Source: Bartonella quintana (lineage in GTDB: Bacteria > Pseudomonadota > Alphaproteobacteria > Rhizobiales > Rhizobiaceae). From it: a DNA stretch of 64,000 bases. The DNA lies in contig NZ_AP019773.1 of NCBI RefSeq assembly GCF_009936175.1, forward strand, positions 1,305,001 to 1,369,000, in the 5' to 3' direction. The position numbers and the translations under genes were made by a program. Shown here piece after piece: positions 28,319 to 37,721 of this stretch. The notes under the pieces were generated by a model. That model saw only the letters and a list, made by a program, of their open reading frames with translations, was not told the DNA's origin and searched no databases. The stretch's first letter is position 1, and every line of letters begins with the position of its first letter.

Positions 28319-28690
28319 TTTTTTTCCTTTCTTGCCCCACCACCACCGCACTTTAAATTCCCCAGAACATTCGGAAAGGATCGACAAAACCACACCAAAC
28401 AGCGCAAACGACGCAGCATGAAGAATAACCGTAGTGCGACAATAGATATGGGCTCTAATAAGAACGAGTACAAGAGGGAAAGCATGATAGAAAGGAGAAA
28501 CAACGGCAAAAGGAAGCAGCAACGAAAAGAGCCGTAGCGAAAAGCACGAGGACAGAGAAAAACGATAGGAGGAAAAAATGATACGAGGAGAATCATTGCG
28601 AAGAAAAAGCAAAGAGAGTCTTATTGACAAAAAGAGCGGCAATATTCTGTTTTCAATATCTCACTTTCAATGCACAATCTTCTTCCTGGC

Positions 28691-29098
28691 TTAAACATCT
28701 GGCTCCCTTAACTCAAATATCCAAGCCCTTTCCCAACTTCACTCCCCTTATTAAACCCTGGGCCTGGTTGTTTGGCTCCCAATGCCCAGCTCTTCCAGCT
28801 CAAACACCCCCATTCCCTGGGCTTCAAACATGCATTTCCCTTAGCTTTAAAATCGGGTTCTTTCCCCAACTCAAACGCTCAACTCTCCCGGTTTGAACAT
28901 CTGGCTCCCTTAACTCAAACATCCAGCCCTTTCCCAACTTCACTCCTCTTATTAAACCCTGGGCCTGGTTGTTTGGCTCCCAATGCCCAGCTCTTCCAGC
29001 TCAAACACCCCCATTCCCTGGGCTTCAAACATGCATTCCCCCTAGCTTTAAAATCGGGTTCTTCCCCAAATCAAACGCTCAACTCTCCCAGTTTGAAC
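28691..29098. repeat. Two ~204-bp tandem repeats with internal ~22-nt periodicity
   Basis: Bases 28691-28894 and 28895-29098 are almost the same. Within each, shorter elements such as AGCTCAAACACCCCCATTCC, GGCTTCAAACATGCATTTCC and AGCTTTAAAATCGGGTTCTT recur as diverged relatives of one another. The + strand is C/T-rich and G-poor. The block lies between the clpB 5' region and the yacG 3' end. Frames across it encode only repeated low-complexity peptide. Confidence 0.85.
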
Positions 29099-29162
29099 AA
29101 CCGATCCTTCCTCAACCTGAAAAACATGGTTTTCAATACTCTTGAAGACCTTACTGCCCTTT

Positions 29163-29363
29163 TTATTTTTCTTCATCAGTTTTTTGCAGCGGTGGCGGAA
29201 AGATATAAGAGCCTGAAAGCCATCGGTTCAAATCGATTGCCTGGCATCGTGTTGAACAAAAAGGGTAGACGTTTTGTTGTGCCATCTGACCACAAATAGG
29301 ACAAGGATGCGGAGGACGGGTTGGAGATGTCTTTTTTTCTATTAAATTCGGTTTTTTTGGCAT
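29163..29363 (-). CDS. yacG: DNA gyrase inhibitor YacG-like zinc-ribbon protein
   Basis: About 66 residues. The zinc ribbon CPICGQ...YPFCSTRCQAIDLNRWL is diagnostic of YacG, which in E. coli binds GyrB and blocks DNA supercoiling. A short acidic/polar tail (LQKTDEEK) follows. The start is not certain: I prefer the ATG at 29363 by family length, but the frame is open to 29513 with further ATGs at 29372 and 29390; the longest version would overlap maf by 22 bp and add a lysine-rich leader. Order infA-maf-yacG on one strand is the usual rhizobial arrangement. Confidence 0.85.
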   Translation of the reverse strand: MPKKPNLIEKKTSPTRPPHPCPICGQMAQQNVYPFCSTRCQAIDLNRWLSGSYIFPPPLQKTDEEK

Positions 29364-29491
29364 TCGATACATCTGTGTTATTTGTTGCATGCCTTCACTG
29401 TTTGTTCTAATGTTGCTTTTTTTCGTTTTGCTTTCTCTGTTCTTCTTGTTTTTGCTCCTGTTCAATTGGTTTTGCAAGTCGATCAGTTTCT

Positions 29492-30175
29492 TTAGAGCGT
29501 TTTTGCAACCCAATGAGAGAGAAGCGGGTACTGATAAGCCGTCAGAAGATCCATTGTTTCAGCCAAAGGTAACCCCACCACATTGGAATAAGAGCCAGCG
29601 ATATGGACAACAAAAGCAGAAGCTTTTCCCTGGATAGCGTAGCCACCAGCCTTTCCTTCCCATTCTCCAGAATTAAGATAAGCTTCCATTAGGCTAGAAG
29701 TCAACCGTCTAAAACGGACACGACTTTCGACCAATTTTACGGTTATTTTTCCACATTCATTCAATACACAAACGGCACCATACACCTTGTGAGAACGCCC
29801 GGAGAGGAAGCGCAAACATTCATAAGCTTCGTCTTCGCTCTCTGGTTTAGGAAGAATAACACGCCCAACAGCCACCACAGTATCAGCAGCCAAGATAACA
29901 ATTTTCTGCGCTGAGGCGTTTGATTTACTGTTTTGATTACACCATAGAAAAGTTTCTCGCGCTTTAAGGGCTTTTTCCTTTGCCAAACGTTTTGCAAGAT
30001 TTGCGGGATGTTCTCTTAATTTTGGTGTTTCATCGATATTGGTTGCATAAACCTGATGAGGATCAAGACCTATTTGCGCTAAGAGTGCCAAGCGACGTGG
30101 CGAAGCGGAAGCAAGCACCAACTGAATTTCTTCCAAACAGGTTTTTTTAAAGAAGGTTTCCCTTATGTTTCCCAT
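29492..30175 (-). CDS. maf: Maf-like nucleoside triphosphate pyrophosphatase
   Basis: 227 residues. The N-terminal motif LVLASASPRRLALLAQIGL, the catalytic-site segment VILAADTVVAVG, and IQGKASAFVVHIAGSYSNVV with GLPLAE are the family landmarks. Maf enzymes hydrolyse modified or excess nucleotides such as dTTP or m7GTP. The frame includes a ~17-residue leader before the usual start region (QLVLASASP); MGNIRE at 30175 is the only good ATG. It is followed by yacG and lies 220 bp downstream of infA; both are probably one operon with it. Confidence 0.92.
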   Translation of the reverse strand: MGNIRETFFKKTCLEEIQLVLASASPRRLALLAQIGLDPHQVYATNIDETPKLREHPANLAKRLAKEKALKARETFLWCNQNSKSNASAQKIVILAADTVVAVGRVILPKPESEDEAYECLRFLSGRSHKVYGAVCVLNECGKITVKLVESRVRFRRLTSSLMEAYLNSGEWEGKAGGYAIQGKASAFVVHIAGSYSNVVGLPLAETMDLLTAYQYPLLSHWVAKTL

Positions 30176-30398
30176 TGCCGCCCCCTCAGAATAATTTCAA
30201 ACCTCCAGCAAATTTATTTTAGCGTCACTGGATCTTCTTTTGTGATACCCCTCATATTCTTTACGCACTCATTTTACGTATTTCCAAAATGATTTTATTT
30301 TTTGCCTTTTTTTCCTTTTATAGTCTTTAAAAAAGATAAAGGTAGGTATTTTAGGAACAATACTGCAGCACTTACAGCAAACAAAAACTACCCATGAG

Positions 30399-30617
30399 CT
30401 ACTTATAACGATATGTAATACGTCCTTTTGTCAAATCATAAGGGGTCATTTCAACCATGATTTTATCACCTGCTAACACACGAATACGATTTTTTCGCAT
30501 TCTTCCAGCGGTATGAGCAATAATTTCATGATCATTTTCTAGCTTCACACGAAACATCGCATTAGGGAGGAGTTCAGTCACAATACCAGAAAATTCCAAA
30601 ACTTCTTCTTTTGACAT
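30399..30617 (-). CDS. infA: Translation initiation factor IF-1
   Basis: 72 residues, the exact family length. The S1/OB-fold sequence is highly conserved: [40 protein letters not shown] and RITYRYK at the end. IF-1 binds the 30S A site with IF-2 and IF-3. It is the first gene of an infA-maf-yacG group on the minus strand. A purine-rich AAAGGAAATG stretch precedes the ATG. Confidence 0.97.
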   Translation of the reverse strand: MSKEEVLEFSGIVTELLPNAMFRVKLENDHEIIAHTAGRMRKNRIRVLAGDKIMVEMTPYDLTKGRITYRYK

Positions 30618-30814
30618 AAATAATCATTTCCTTTATCTATATTATAGCTCACGCGTTTTTTGAGCTACGCGTCATTTTTCAGCGTTCATACTCTATTTTC
30701 TTGGTTTTGTGAATAAAAATTCAATGGGAAGGAAAGGGTTTTTCTTTTTGTATTTGTGCCCTGATGATCTTTAAAAAACTTTAAGAAATCTATGCGTATG
30801 ACCTTTTAAGCAGG

Positions 30815-31490
30815 TTGAGATACACTTTCCGGGCACTCTCTAACGGCACCTCTTCAGCTTATTCATCATACATCTCCAGCCTCCTCTCTACACTCCCATC
30901 CTTTCGCATACTCTTTGCCTTACTCTCTACCCCACGACATCCAGTTTCACCGCCAACCATTTCACCAAAAACCAACTCTTCAGAAGCTAGCACATCAGCA
31001 GCAATCAACCTCGTAGCTTAATCTTCGTAAAATCCCCTTTCTCTTTGTATTTTGAAGGGTAGGAAATTGATTTTAAGATGTCATTCAGCTCTGCTCTGCG
31101 CAGGCATTTTTTATGAACCAACAACCAACTTCACCGGCAACTATCTCAACAAAAATCACACCACCAGCAGCCATTCAACCGTCAACCACCTCATCCTTTC
31201 GCATACTCTTTGCCCTTATTCTCCACCCCATCGACATCCAGTTTCACCGGCAACCACCCCACCTCATCAAAAACCAACCTTTACCAGCCCCCTTCACCGC
31301 AAGTCAGTCTATCTTTCATCCTCTTCATCCCATTCTCCAGCTGATCCTTCACTCACCCTTTCAACCCGCACACTATGCTATTTTTACCTCATACTTCAGC
31401 CCATTCTTTACATTACATTTTGTAAGGACGTTCATCATGCGTAACCCCTCTTTTTCCCCTTTTATGTTTTTAAGATTTTACAGAAAATAG
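30815..31490. repeat. Degenerate repeat field (shared with 55.7-56.1 kb and 60.3-60.9 kb)
   Basis: Pyrimidine/A-rich, G-poor + strand made of diverged ~16-nt units such as TTCACCGCCAACCATT, CAACTATCTCAACAAA and CAACCACCTCATCCTT. Bases 30902-31045 are nearly identical to 60379-60520 and 60680-60820; 31110-31210 match 60598-60690; 31400-31485 resemble 55955-56040. No convincing gene is coded; frames here are by-products of composition. Confidence 0.8.
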
Positions 31491-33088
31491 TAGAGCAGTA
31501 TAAAAAACAGTACAAAAACGCATTACAGGATAACACCTAAAAAGCTGTCTTTAAAAACCCTATAGCTCCCTCTTTAGAAAAACCCCATCTGTCAACTTGT
31601 CAACTGTTATTCTTGAAGCTTTTACACCTTTGTGTTATTTGCATAAATCAACCAAGATACATAAAAAAAGCACGCGTTTTATCTTTCAAGTTGTTCTGCG
31701 ATCACGCACACCACCCCACAAGCAACGCATGCTTCAAGAAATCCCTTAAATCTCTCTGCTCCTCTATCAAAACCCTCATCCTCTAGGATTAATTCTGTAA
31801 GAAGCTGAGAACAAAGCACTTTTTACGTACTTGAGCAAGAAACGAAATGAAAACCCTGGGTTATTGGTATTTTAAAAGACAGTTTTACAGAAATACAGAA
31901 AAGAGTATAAAATGAAACACGACGATCAGTTTTTAAGTTTGTCGATGAAAAAGCTTTTTATAGAAATGCGCAGCTTATAGATATTCTCCTCTTTAAAAGA
32001 GGGCATTTTACGGCAAAAACACCCCTCACTTCCTTAGCATTCTCACGCTGCATAAAATGTAAACGATATAAATAAATTTTTGATATTTTTAGAGAAACAC
32101 TTTTTTCTTAAGCATGAAAAATGCTCTTCAACACTCTCTCACCCATTTATGACGACAAAATTGGATAAGAGCATTTTTCAAGAACTTTCAAAAATTCCAA
32201 GCTTAAGGGCATTTTTTTGACTCTGAAGACGAGCGCCATCTTTTTTGGCTCTGGAGTTATCTTTAGCTCTGCTCTTGAGGATGGCTAATGTTTTTCTCAT
32301 TGTAACAAACACCTGTGCTCTTGTCTCGCCCCGCTTTTCAGTCTGCACAGCTTGGTTTCAATCCAAGATCCTTGAAAGATTATCGTAAGAATAACGCAGG
32401 ATGGATAAAACCATTAGAAGAGTTAACCATTTCCTGCAAGGAACATTTTCACCCCCTTCATTGTCAAGGCCTTCTGTCTTGATCATCTTTCCATTTTTAT
32501 CAAAAAAATTGCAGCCGGCTTAGGCAATTTCGCATGAAAATTGCGCTGTTTCACGTCCATGATTTTATTGTGCACTCCCTGTTTCACACCTGCCGAAAGC
32601 TTCACCACCATTACACGGCCAAAAAGCTGCACATTGGTATGATGAGGCAAACTTGCTTGGAGAATAAAACCTTTTTGCCTTTTATTGCTACAAGCGTAAG
32701 CATTTAAACGATTGAACACTACCAAAGCTGTTTAGGCATGCTTCACACTCATAAAACCCTTAAAAGATGGGTCCTTGTTTAACATGAAAAATCCATGAAT
32801 AAATCTCATCGCTAAAGTGAAAAAATCTGCCATCCCAATAAAACCGACTATCCTTATGACATAAAAAAATAATCCGCCGACAAATACTCTCTCCCCACCC
32901 AAAATCTTTGACGTGCAAAAGTCTTTTGTTTTGTTACCGTGATCTCCCCTTTCGGCACACAGAATTCCTAGATTGATCGAACAGGACGACAAATCAACCG
33001 AGCACACTTCAATGGTCGGTTTTAACAAAAGTGCAAAAACCTCCCCAGGAGCTCAAAAACCTAAATCAATTTGCTCTCAAAAGCTTTT
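31491..33088. other. Long non-coding stretch, possible decayed genes
   Basis: About 1.6 kb without a supported gene. Two adjacent minus-strand frames (32732-33028 and 32483-32725) have some protein-like character (a hydrophobic FFYVIRIVGFIGMADFF segment in the first) but no start site pair or family match; they may be parts of one dead gene. A 14-bp inverted repeat is listed separately. Confidence 0.4.
32115..32180. repeat. 14-bp perfect inverted repeat, 38 nt apart
   Basis: TGAAAAATGCTCTT at 32115-32128 and its exact complement AAGAGCATTTTTCA at 32167-32180. It could be a hairpin in a transcript, or the ends of a very small mobile relic. Nothing is coded between. Confidence 0.6.
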
Positions 33089-33132
33089 GTAAAAAAGAGG
33101 CAGCGCTCTTGAGAGCGCTGCCTCTTTTTTAC
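33089..33132 (-). terminator. Strong bidirectional terminator, 20-bp stem
   Basis: Arms 33089-33108 and 33113-33132 are perfectly complementary (GTAAAAAAGAGGCAGCGCTC and its complement) around a TTGA loop. Because the outer part is A/T, each strand ends in a T-run. It lies 40 bp after the dsbB stop on the minus strand. Confidence 0.9.
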
Positions 33133-33171
33133 AATATTAAGATATACAAATAGAAAGCTTATTGAAAAAAC

Positions 33172-33753
33172 TTAAGAAGAAGATGGAAACCAGTTTGACA
33201 ACAACTCATATCTTACAGGATCGTTGGCGCACTGCCCCCCTCCACATTCAAGCACAGTAGAAACCAAGTTTGCTGCAATTAAAAAGATAAAGAGAAAACT
33301 TGCCGCTCCACTCAGGAGTGGGAGAGGGGAAAATACCTTAAATTTGTGCGCCAATTCACTTAAAATCATAATGAAGGTAACCGCAAAAATACAAAGGACT
33401 GCAATAAGGAAAGCCCAAGTATAAAAATGCAGTCCAAAGAATGTTGAACCGTATCCAAGATCATCTGGTGTGATATGTAAAAACACCTGACGAGCAGCAA
33501 TAACACTGGTTACCATACAACCAAGAATAACCATCCCATAATGGGTATTTTTCACCTTATGGTGAATATTGAGAAGAAACCCACAGCCTGCAAGTATCAA
33601 ACCAACGCGTTGAAGAAGACAAAGAGGGCATGGCAACTCAAATTTTACCAATTGATAATAGAAAGCCACTAACAGGACGGTGGATAATCCGATAAGTCCC
33701 AACACATTCATAAATGTGATGAAATGAGGGTTTTTTTGTTCAACATGTTCCAT
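33172..33753 (-). CDS. DsbB-family disulfide bond formation protein (copy 1)
   Basis: 193 residues with four membrane helices (around 15-33, 42-60, 68-88 and 150-172). The redox motif CPLCLLQR follows the first helix, as in DsbB; the second cysteine pair is ECGGGQC in the last periplasmic loop. DsbB enzymes re-oxidise DsbA-like oxidases and pass electrons to quinone. The short CX5C second pair places it nearer the DsbB-like/BdbC group than E. coli DsbB. It is preceded by a DUF5993 gene (10-bp gap), a common pairing, and both are duplicated just upstream (34425-35172). Confidence 0.85.
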   Translation of the reverse strand: MEHVEQKNPHFITFMNVLGLIGLSTVLLVAFYYQLVKFELPCPLCLLQRVGLILAGCGFLLNIHHKVKNTHYGMVILGCMVTSVIAARQVFLHITPDDLGYGSTFFGLHFYTWAFLIAVLCIFAVTFIMILSELAHKFKVFSPLPLLSGAASFLFIFLIAANLVSTVLECGGGQCANDPVRYELLSNWFPSSS

Positions 33754-33763
33754 GATTATTTTC

Positions 33764-33916
33764 TCAAAAAGATAGGTTTAAAGTAGAAGTCGCATGGTGA
33801 TTAAAAGTAAGAAGAATGACAATGAACAGAATTACCCACAGGGCGTAGCTTATATTTTTTTTGCCATATACAGTCGTTATTGCTGTACCTAAAGCGATTA
33901 AAAACGGAACAAACAT
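33764..33916 (-). CDS. DUF5993 small membrane protein (copy 1)
   Basis: 50 residues with two membrane helices: MFVPFLIALGTAITTVYGKK and the YALWVILFIVILLTF segment, ending NHHATSTLNLSF. The F(H/N)HHAT...LNLSF ending is typical of DUF5993, small proteins usually next to dsbB and presumed to assist it. AAGGAGA lies nine bases before the ATG at 33916. The frame is open for 26 codons more upstream but that part has no such site. Confidence 0.8.
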   Translation of the reverse strand: MFVPFLIALGTAITTVYGKKNISYALWVILFIVILLTFNHHATSTLNLSF

Positions 33917-34424
33917 TACTAAAGTCTCCTTTCTTATAAGGTGTGGAACATATCGCAAAATTAGGCAAAAAAGAGATGGCATTTTTTTATTCACAATTTA
34001 GTCCAATTCATTATGGTGGTTTATTGTCGTTCACGACCACAGAAAAAAATGAAATAGAGAAGTTGCTAAAAGGGAATTTCAATAAGAGTATTTAACCGTG
34101 CTCTGCTTTTTCCAGCAATCAAAAGAAAATATTTTCACCCTAACCATGAAAAAATCATTCGAACGGCAAAATAAATATCATTCACTCAATATTGAGATTT
34201 CTACATCTTTCTTTTTGCAAAAAATATCTTTTTTAACTCATTTTTGCCACCAAAATCCCCCAGTTGTCACAAAGCGACGGTTTAAATTGCAATACTGGCT
34301 GCGTATTATGCCCCTTGACCTGGCCCTTAGTAAACAAACCTGGCCTCTTAGTAAACAAAAAAATGATGAAAATTCTTGATAAGAGATACAGATTGAAAGT
34401 TTATGGAAATTATGGAAAAAACCT

Positions 34425-35015
34425 TTAAGACGAGGAAGAAAACCAATTCGACAACATTCCATATTTTACGGGATCATTGGTGCACAGCCCAGTTCCGCAT
34501 TCAAGTATGGCTGTAAGCAAGTTTGCTGCAATCAAGAAAACAAAAAGAAAACTTGCCATTCCACTCAGCCGTGGGAAAGGGGAAAACACTTTAAATTTGC
34601 GCGTCCATTCACTTAAAATCATGATGAAGGCAACCGCAAAAAGACAAAGACCTGCAATAATGAACGCCCAAATATAAAGACGCAGCCCAAAGAGCGTTGG
34701 ACCATCTCCAAGATCACCTAGCGTGATCTGTAAAAAAATCTGCCTGGAGGCAGAGATACAGATTACCATACAACCAAGAATAACCATCCCATAATGGATC
34801 TTTCTCACCCTCAGATGAATATTGAATAAAAACCCACAACCTGCAATGATGAAACCAAGGCGTTGAAGAAGACAAAGGGGGCATGGCACCACAGACGGTG
34901 CAGGCTTTGTCAGTTGATAATAGAAAGCCATTAACAGGACAGTGGATAATCCAATAAGTCCTAACACATTCATAAATGTGACAAAATGATGGTTTTTTTG
35001 TTCGACATGTCTCAT
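34425..35015 (-). CDS. DsbB-family disulfide bond formation protein (copy 2)
   Basis: 196 residues, closely similar to copy 1 along its whole length (NVLGLIGLSTVLL, CPLCLLQR, ECGTGLC). It has a short insertion (KPAPSVVPCPLC) before the redox motif. Four membrane helices and all four cysteines are kept, so it is probably active. It follows its own DUF5993 gene (35026-35172). The duplicated unit is about 1.25 kb and includes upstream sequence. Differences are spread through the gene, so the duplication is not very recent. Confidence 0.85.
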   Translation of the reverse strand: MRHVEQKNHHFVTFMNVLGLIGLSTVLLMAFYYQLTKPAPSVVPCPLCLLQRLGFIIAGCGFLFNIHLRVRKIHYGMVILGCMVICISASRQIFLQITLGDLGDGPTLFGLRLYIWAFIIAGLCLFAVAFIMILSEWTRKFKVFSPFPRLSGMASFLFVFLIAANLLTAILECGTGLCTNDPVKYGMLSNWFSSSS

Positions 35016-35025
35016 GAATATTCTC

Positions 35026-35172
35026 TCAAAAAGACAAGTTTAAATTGATATGATGATTCAAAGTAAGAAGAGTAACAATGAACAAAACGGCCCAGAAAGC
35101 ATAACTTATGTTTTTTTTGCCATAGATAGTCGTTATTGCTGTGCTTAGAGCGATTAAAAACGGCAGAAACAT
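35026..35172 (-). CDS. DUF5993 small membrane protein (copy 2)
   Basis: 48 residues: MFLPFLIALSTAITTIYGKK, then the second helix SYAFWAVLFIVTLLTL and NHHINLNLSF. The ATG at 35172 has AAGGAGA upstream. It differs from copy 1 (33764-33916) by a handful of substitutions and a two-residue deletion before the conserved ending. It lies 10 bp before DsbB copy 2, as in copy 1, so the pair is duplicated as an operon. Confidence 0.8.
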   Translation of the reverse strand: MFLPFLIALSTAITTIYGKKNISYAFWAVLFIVTLLTLNHHINLNLSF

Positions 35173-35799
35173 GTAAAATCTCCTTATTTAACGACAGTAA
35201 TTTATCAAAAAATTAGGCAAAAAAGTGGCGAATCACTTAATTTATTCACAACCATTCTTCTTTCCTATGACTCTGGAAAAAACAATGACGAGAGAGGCTT
35301 TTAAAATGAGTTTCAAGAAAGGTATTTAAGCGCGCTCTGCCTTTTCCAGTAAGAAAAAGAAGATATTTTCACCCTAGCCATAAAAGGATTATTTAAACAG
35401 CAAAATAAGTATTATTCTTTTAAAATTGAGATTTTACGTCAAATATCCTTCTTTTTGACTTATTTTTGCCAGAGAAATCGCTCACCTATCATTTAAAGGG
35501 ATGGTTCGAATTGCAAAAATAACTGCAATGATGATTATTGTTTGCCCTTTTAGAAAAAAAACGATGAGAATTGTTGAAACTCTTACAAAAAGATGAAGAG
35601 TTTTTTCTTTCTGCAATCTCCCCTAGGAGACGGATCAGAAGGAAGCTGTTTTTCAAGGAATAATGAGGGGAATAATGAGGAATGCATCAGGAAAAACCGT
35701 TTGCGCATAAGCAAGAAGGGTGTTGTTTTACCCTGTAATCCTGGCATCTTTTCCGCACTCCCTCTCCTGTGCGCATCCCTCCAGCGCTCCCTCTCCAGT

Positions 35800-36560
35800 G
35801 TTCACCCTCTAGCGCTCATCCTTCCCCAAAAGAACCAGACAAGTTTCCCGCTCTCCTGCCCGAAGCAGAAGAGCTTTCAGCCCGAAGAACTTCTCGAACC
35901 AGAAGAACTTCCCCCTCTTGAACTTGTCCCAAGCACATCCTCCACGAGCTGCCTCCACGTCCCCCACTTCATCACGCACACTGGCTCCTTTCCCCCCATT
36001 AAGCATAACACCCCACCCTATAGATGTTCATAGGGGCCTTCCCATGAGAGGTGTCATCATCTGTGAACACTCCTCTCTTGTCTGCCTCTCCTAGGCACAT
36101 CTCCTTCCCCCAAACACCTTAAGTAGAAAGCAATAATAAAGCAGGTTGGGCATTTTGTATCTCTCTTAAGGAGCCATCCACCACCTTACAAAAGGTCTTG
36201 AAATTTGCATCCTTCCGTTTGTTGATGGCAAAAGATTCTCAACCATGCTGTTGCACAACAGAAAAATCATCGCGGAGATATTTCTTCGCCAAATTTTCCG
36301 CCATGTACTCTGCAGCCTTTTGCGATGTAAAGAGAACTGCCTTGTGTTTTTGTGGTTCCAGTTTGATCTTATTTTGGGTATTTCCAGCGTAGTAAAGAAG
36401 AACTTCCCCCAAACACATCCTCCACGTGCTGTCTCCATGTCCCCCCCTTCATCAAGCACACTAACCCCTTTCCCCCCATTAAGCATAACGCCCCACCCTA
36501 TAGGTGTTCATAGGGGCCTTCCCATGAGAGGCGCCATCACCTGAACACTTTTCTCTTGTC
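35800..36560. repeat. Dispersed copy of the 47.2-48.4 kb repeat block
   Basis: Bases 35800-36390 match 47860-48440 at near identity, including the CCCTATAGATGTTCATAGGG palindrome region and the gene fragment at 36119-36390. A second, shorter unit follows at about 36395-36560. The remainder of 35173-37205 has no gene. Confidence 0.85.
36119..36390 (-). pseudogene. Copied 3' part of the phage-type gene at 48171-48488
   Basis: Almost identical to 48171-48440, including the in-frame TGA. It lacks the start codon region (the match breaks at GTAGTAAAG around 36388). It is a truncated duplicate embedded in the repeat block. Confidence 0.8.
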
Positions 36561-36747
36561 TGCCCCTCCTAGGCACATCTCCTTCCAGCTTTGACCCTTT
36601 CACCAAAAGTCATCTTCCAATAAAAACATTGCAGAAACTGATTCATCCCAAGACAGACACACATCAAGCCAATGGGCAAAGGGTCTTAAATCGGCTCTTT
36701 AGGTTAAGTTATTTTGTTGTCTTTCATATAAAAATATAAAAAGGCAG

Positions 36748-36905
36748 CTGCCCAGGATCTCTCCCTCAAAGCCTGTTTCTCTAAAAACGCCCTTAGCCCC
36801 TGTCACCCCTCTCTCCAAACAGCTTTCCAGAAATCTTCCCCCTCTCAGCAGAGCAGTTTTCTTCTTAGCGCCGATAAAGCGCGCCTTGTTTCCCTTTCTT
36901 TTTCG
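36748..36905. repeat. Direct repeat left of purEK
   Basis: Shares a series of blocks (CTCAAAGCCTGTTTCT, AACGCCCTTAGC, CTCTCTCCAAACA, TTCTTCTTAGCGC) with 39105-39265 in the same orientation. Identity is moderate, so this is an old duplication. Together they flank the purE-purK operon. Confidence 0.7.
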
Positions 36906-36955
36906 CCCCCTCTGCTCCACTTAGAAGGCAGAGGGGCTTTGAACACACCATTTTC

Positions 36956-37020
36956 TCCCTTAAAGCTCTCCCTTAAAGCTCTCTCTTAAGGCTCTCTCTT
37001 AAGGCTCTCTCTTAAGAGAG
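36956..37020. repeat. Five 13-bp tandem units
   Basis: Two TCCCTTAAAGCTC, two TCTCTTAAGGCTC, and a final TCTCTTAAGAGAG. The last unit folds back on itself (CTCTCTTAAGAGAG palindrome). It lies 185 bp upstream of purE, in its presumed promoter region. Confidence 0.8.
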
Positions 37021-37205
37021 TCCCGCAAACATACTCTTTGAAACAAAGAGTTTTCTATCGTTTGCTGTTCTTGCAATCTTTCACTTAACCCTAAAACGAA
37101 ATAAAAAACTTTTGTTCTGTTATTAATTGACTTTGCAAAGTGCGTGTAAAACTCTTAAAAAATGAAAAGGAAAGAATCGCCTTGAACACTTGAAAAGGAT
37201 TTAGA

Positions 37206-37703
37206 ATGACGAACAAATCATGTGACGTAGCGATTTTAATGGGTAGCCAATCGGATTGGCAAACGATGCGCCATAGCTCGGATATTTTGACGTGTCTTGA
37301 TATTTCTCATAGTTCGCAGATTGTTTCAGCCCACCGAACACCAGAACGACTTTACCAATTTGCAAAAGGGGCGAAAGCGGCAGGTTTTAAAGTCTTGATC
37401 GCCGGCGCTGGAGGTGCAGCCCATCTTCCTGGCATGCTAGCAGCACTTACTCCACTTCCTGTTTTTGGAGTTCCAGTGCATTCACAGTCTTTATCCGGAA
37501 AAGATTCTTTGCTTTCAATTGTGCAAATGCCTGCAGGAATACCGGTTGGCACGCTGGCGATTGGCAAAGCAGGCGCAATTAATGCAGCGCTTTTAGCAGC
37601 AGCAGTTATGGCAGTTTATGATGATGATTTGGCACAACGGTTACAAGATTGGCGTCAGCAACAAACAGCCAATGTCGCGCAAATCCCTACAACTGAGATT
37701 TAA
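37206..37703 (+). CDS. purE: 5-(carboxyamino)imidazole ribonucleotide mutase PurE
   Basis: 165 residues. Class I PurE landmarks are present: [12 protein letters not shown] at the N-terminus, [16 protein letters not shown], and [19 protein letters not shown] with the flexible '[10 protein letters not shown]' loop. It converts N5-CAIR to CAIR in purine synthesis, working after PurK. AAGGA lies six bases before the ATG. It is 18 bp upstream of purK, one operon. Confidence 0.96.
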   Translation: MTNKSCDVAILMGSQSDWQTMRHSSDILTCLDISHSSQIVSAHRTPERLYQFAKGAKAAGFKVLIAGAGGAAHLPGMLAALTPLPVFGVPVHSQSLSGKDSLLSIVQMPAGIPVGTLAIGKAGAINAALLAAAVMAVYDDDLAQRLQDWRQQQTANVAQIPTTEI

Positions 37704-37721
37704 CGGCAACTGAGGTTTAAA

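Noticed and set aside
28319-28642. 108-codon N-terminal extension of ClpB
   Set aside because: The ClpB domain starts at 28318 with its own AAAGGA site; the upstream part is unlike any ClpB.
28624-29299. 175-codon + strand frame
   Set aside because: Runs through the 204-bp repeats and then antisense to yacG; low-complexity peptide only.
30815-31490. Frames of 68-130 codons
   Set aside because: Low-complexity repeat field with no start site; same sequence recurs elsewhere with frame changes.
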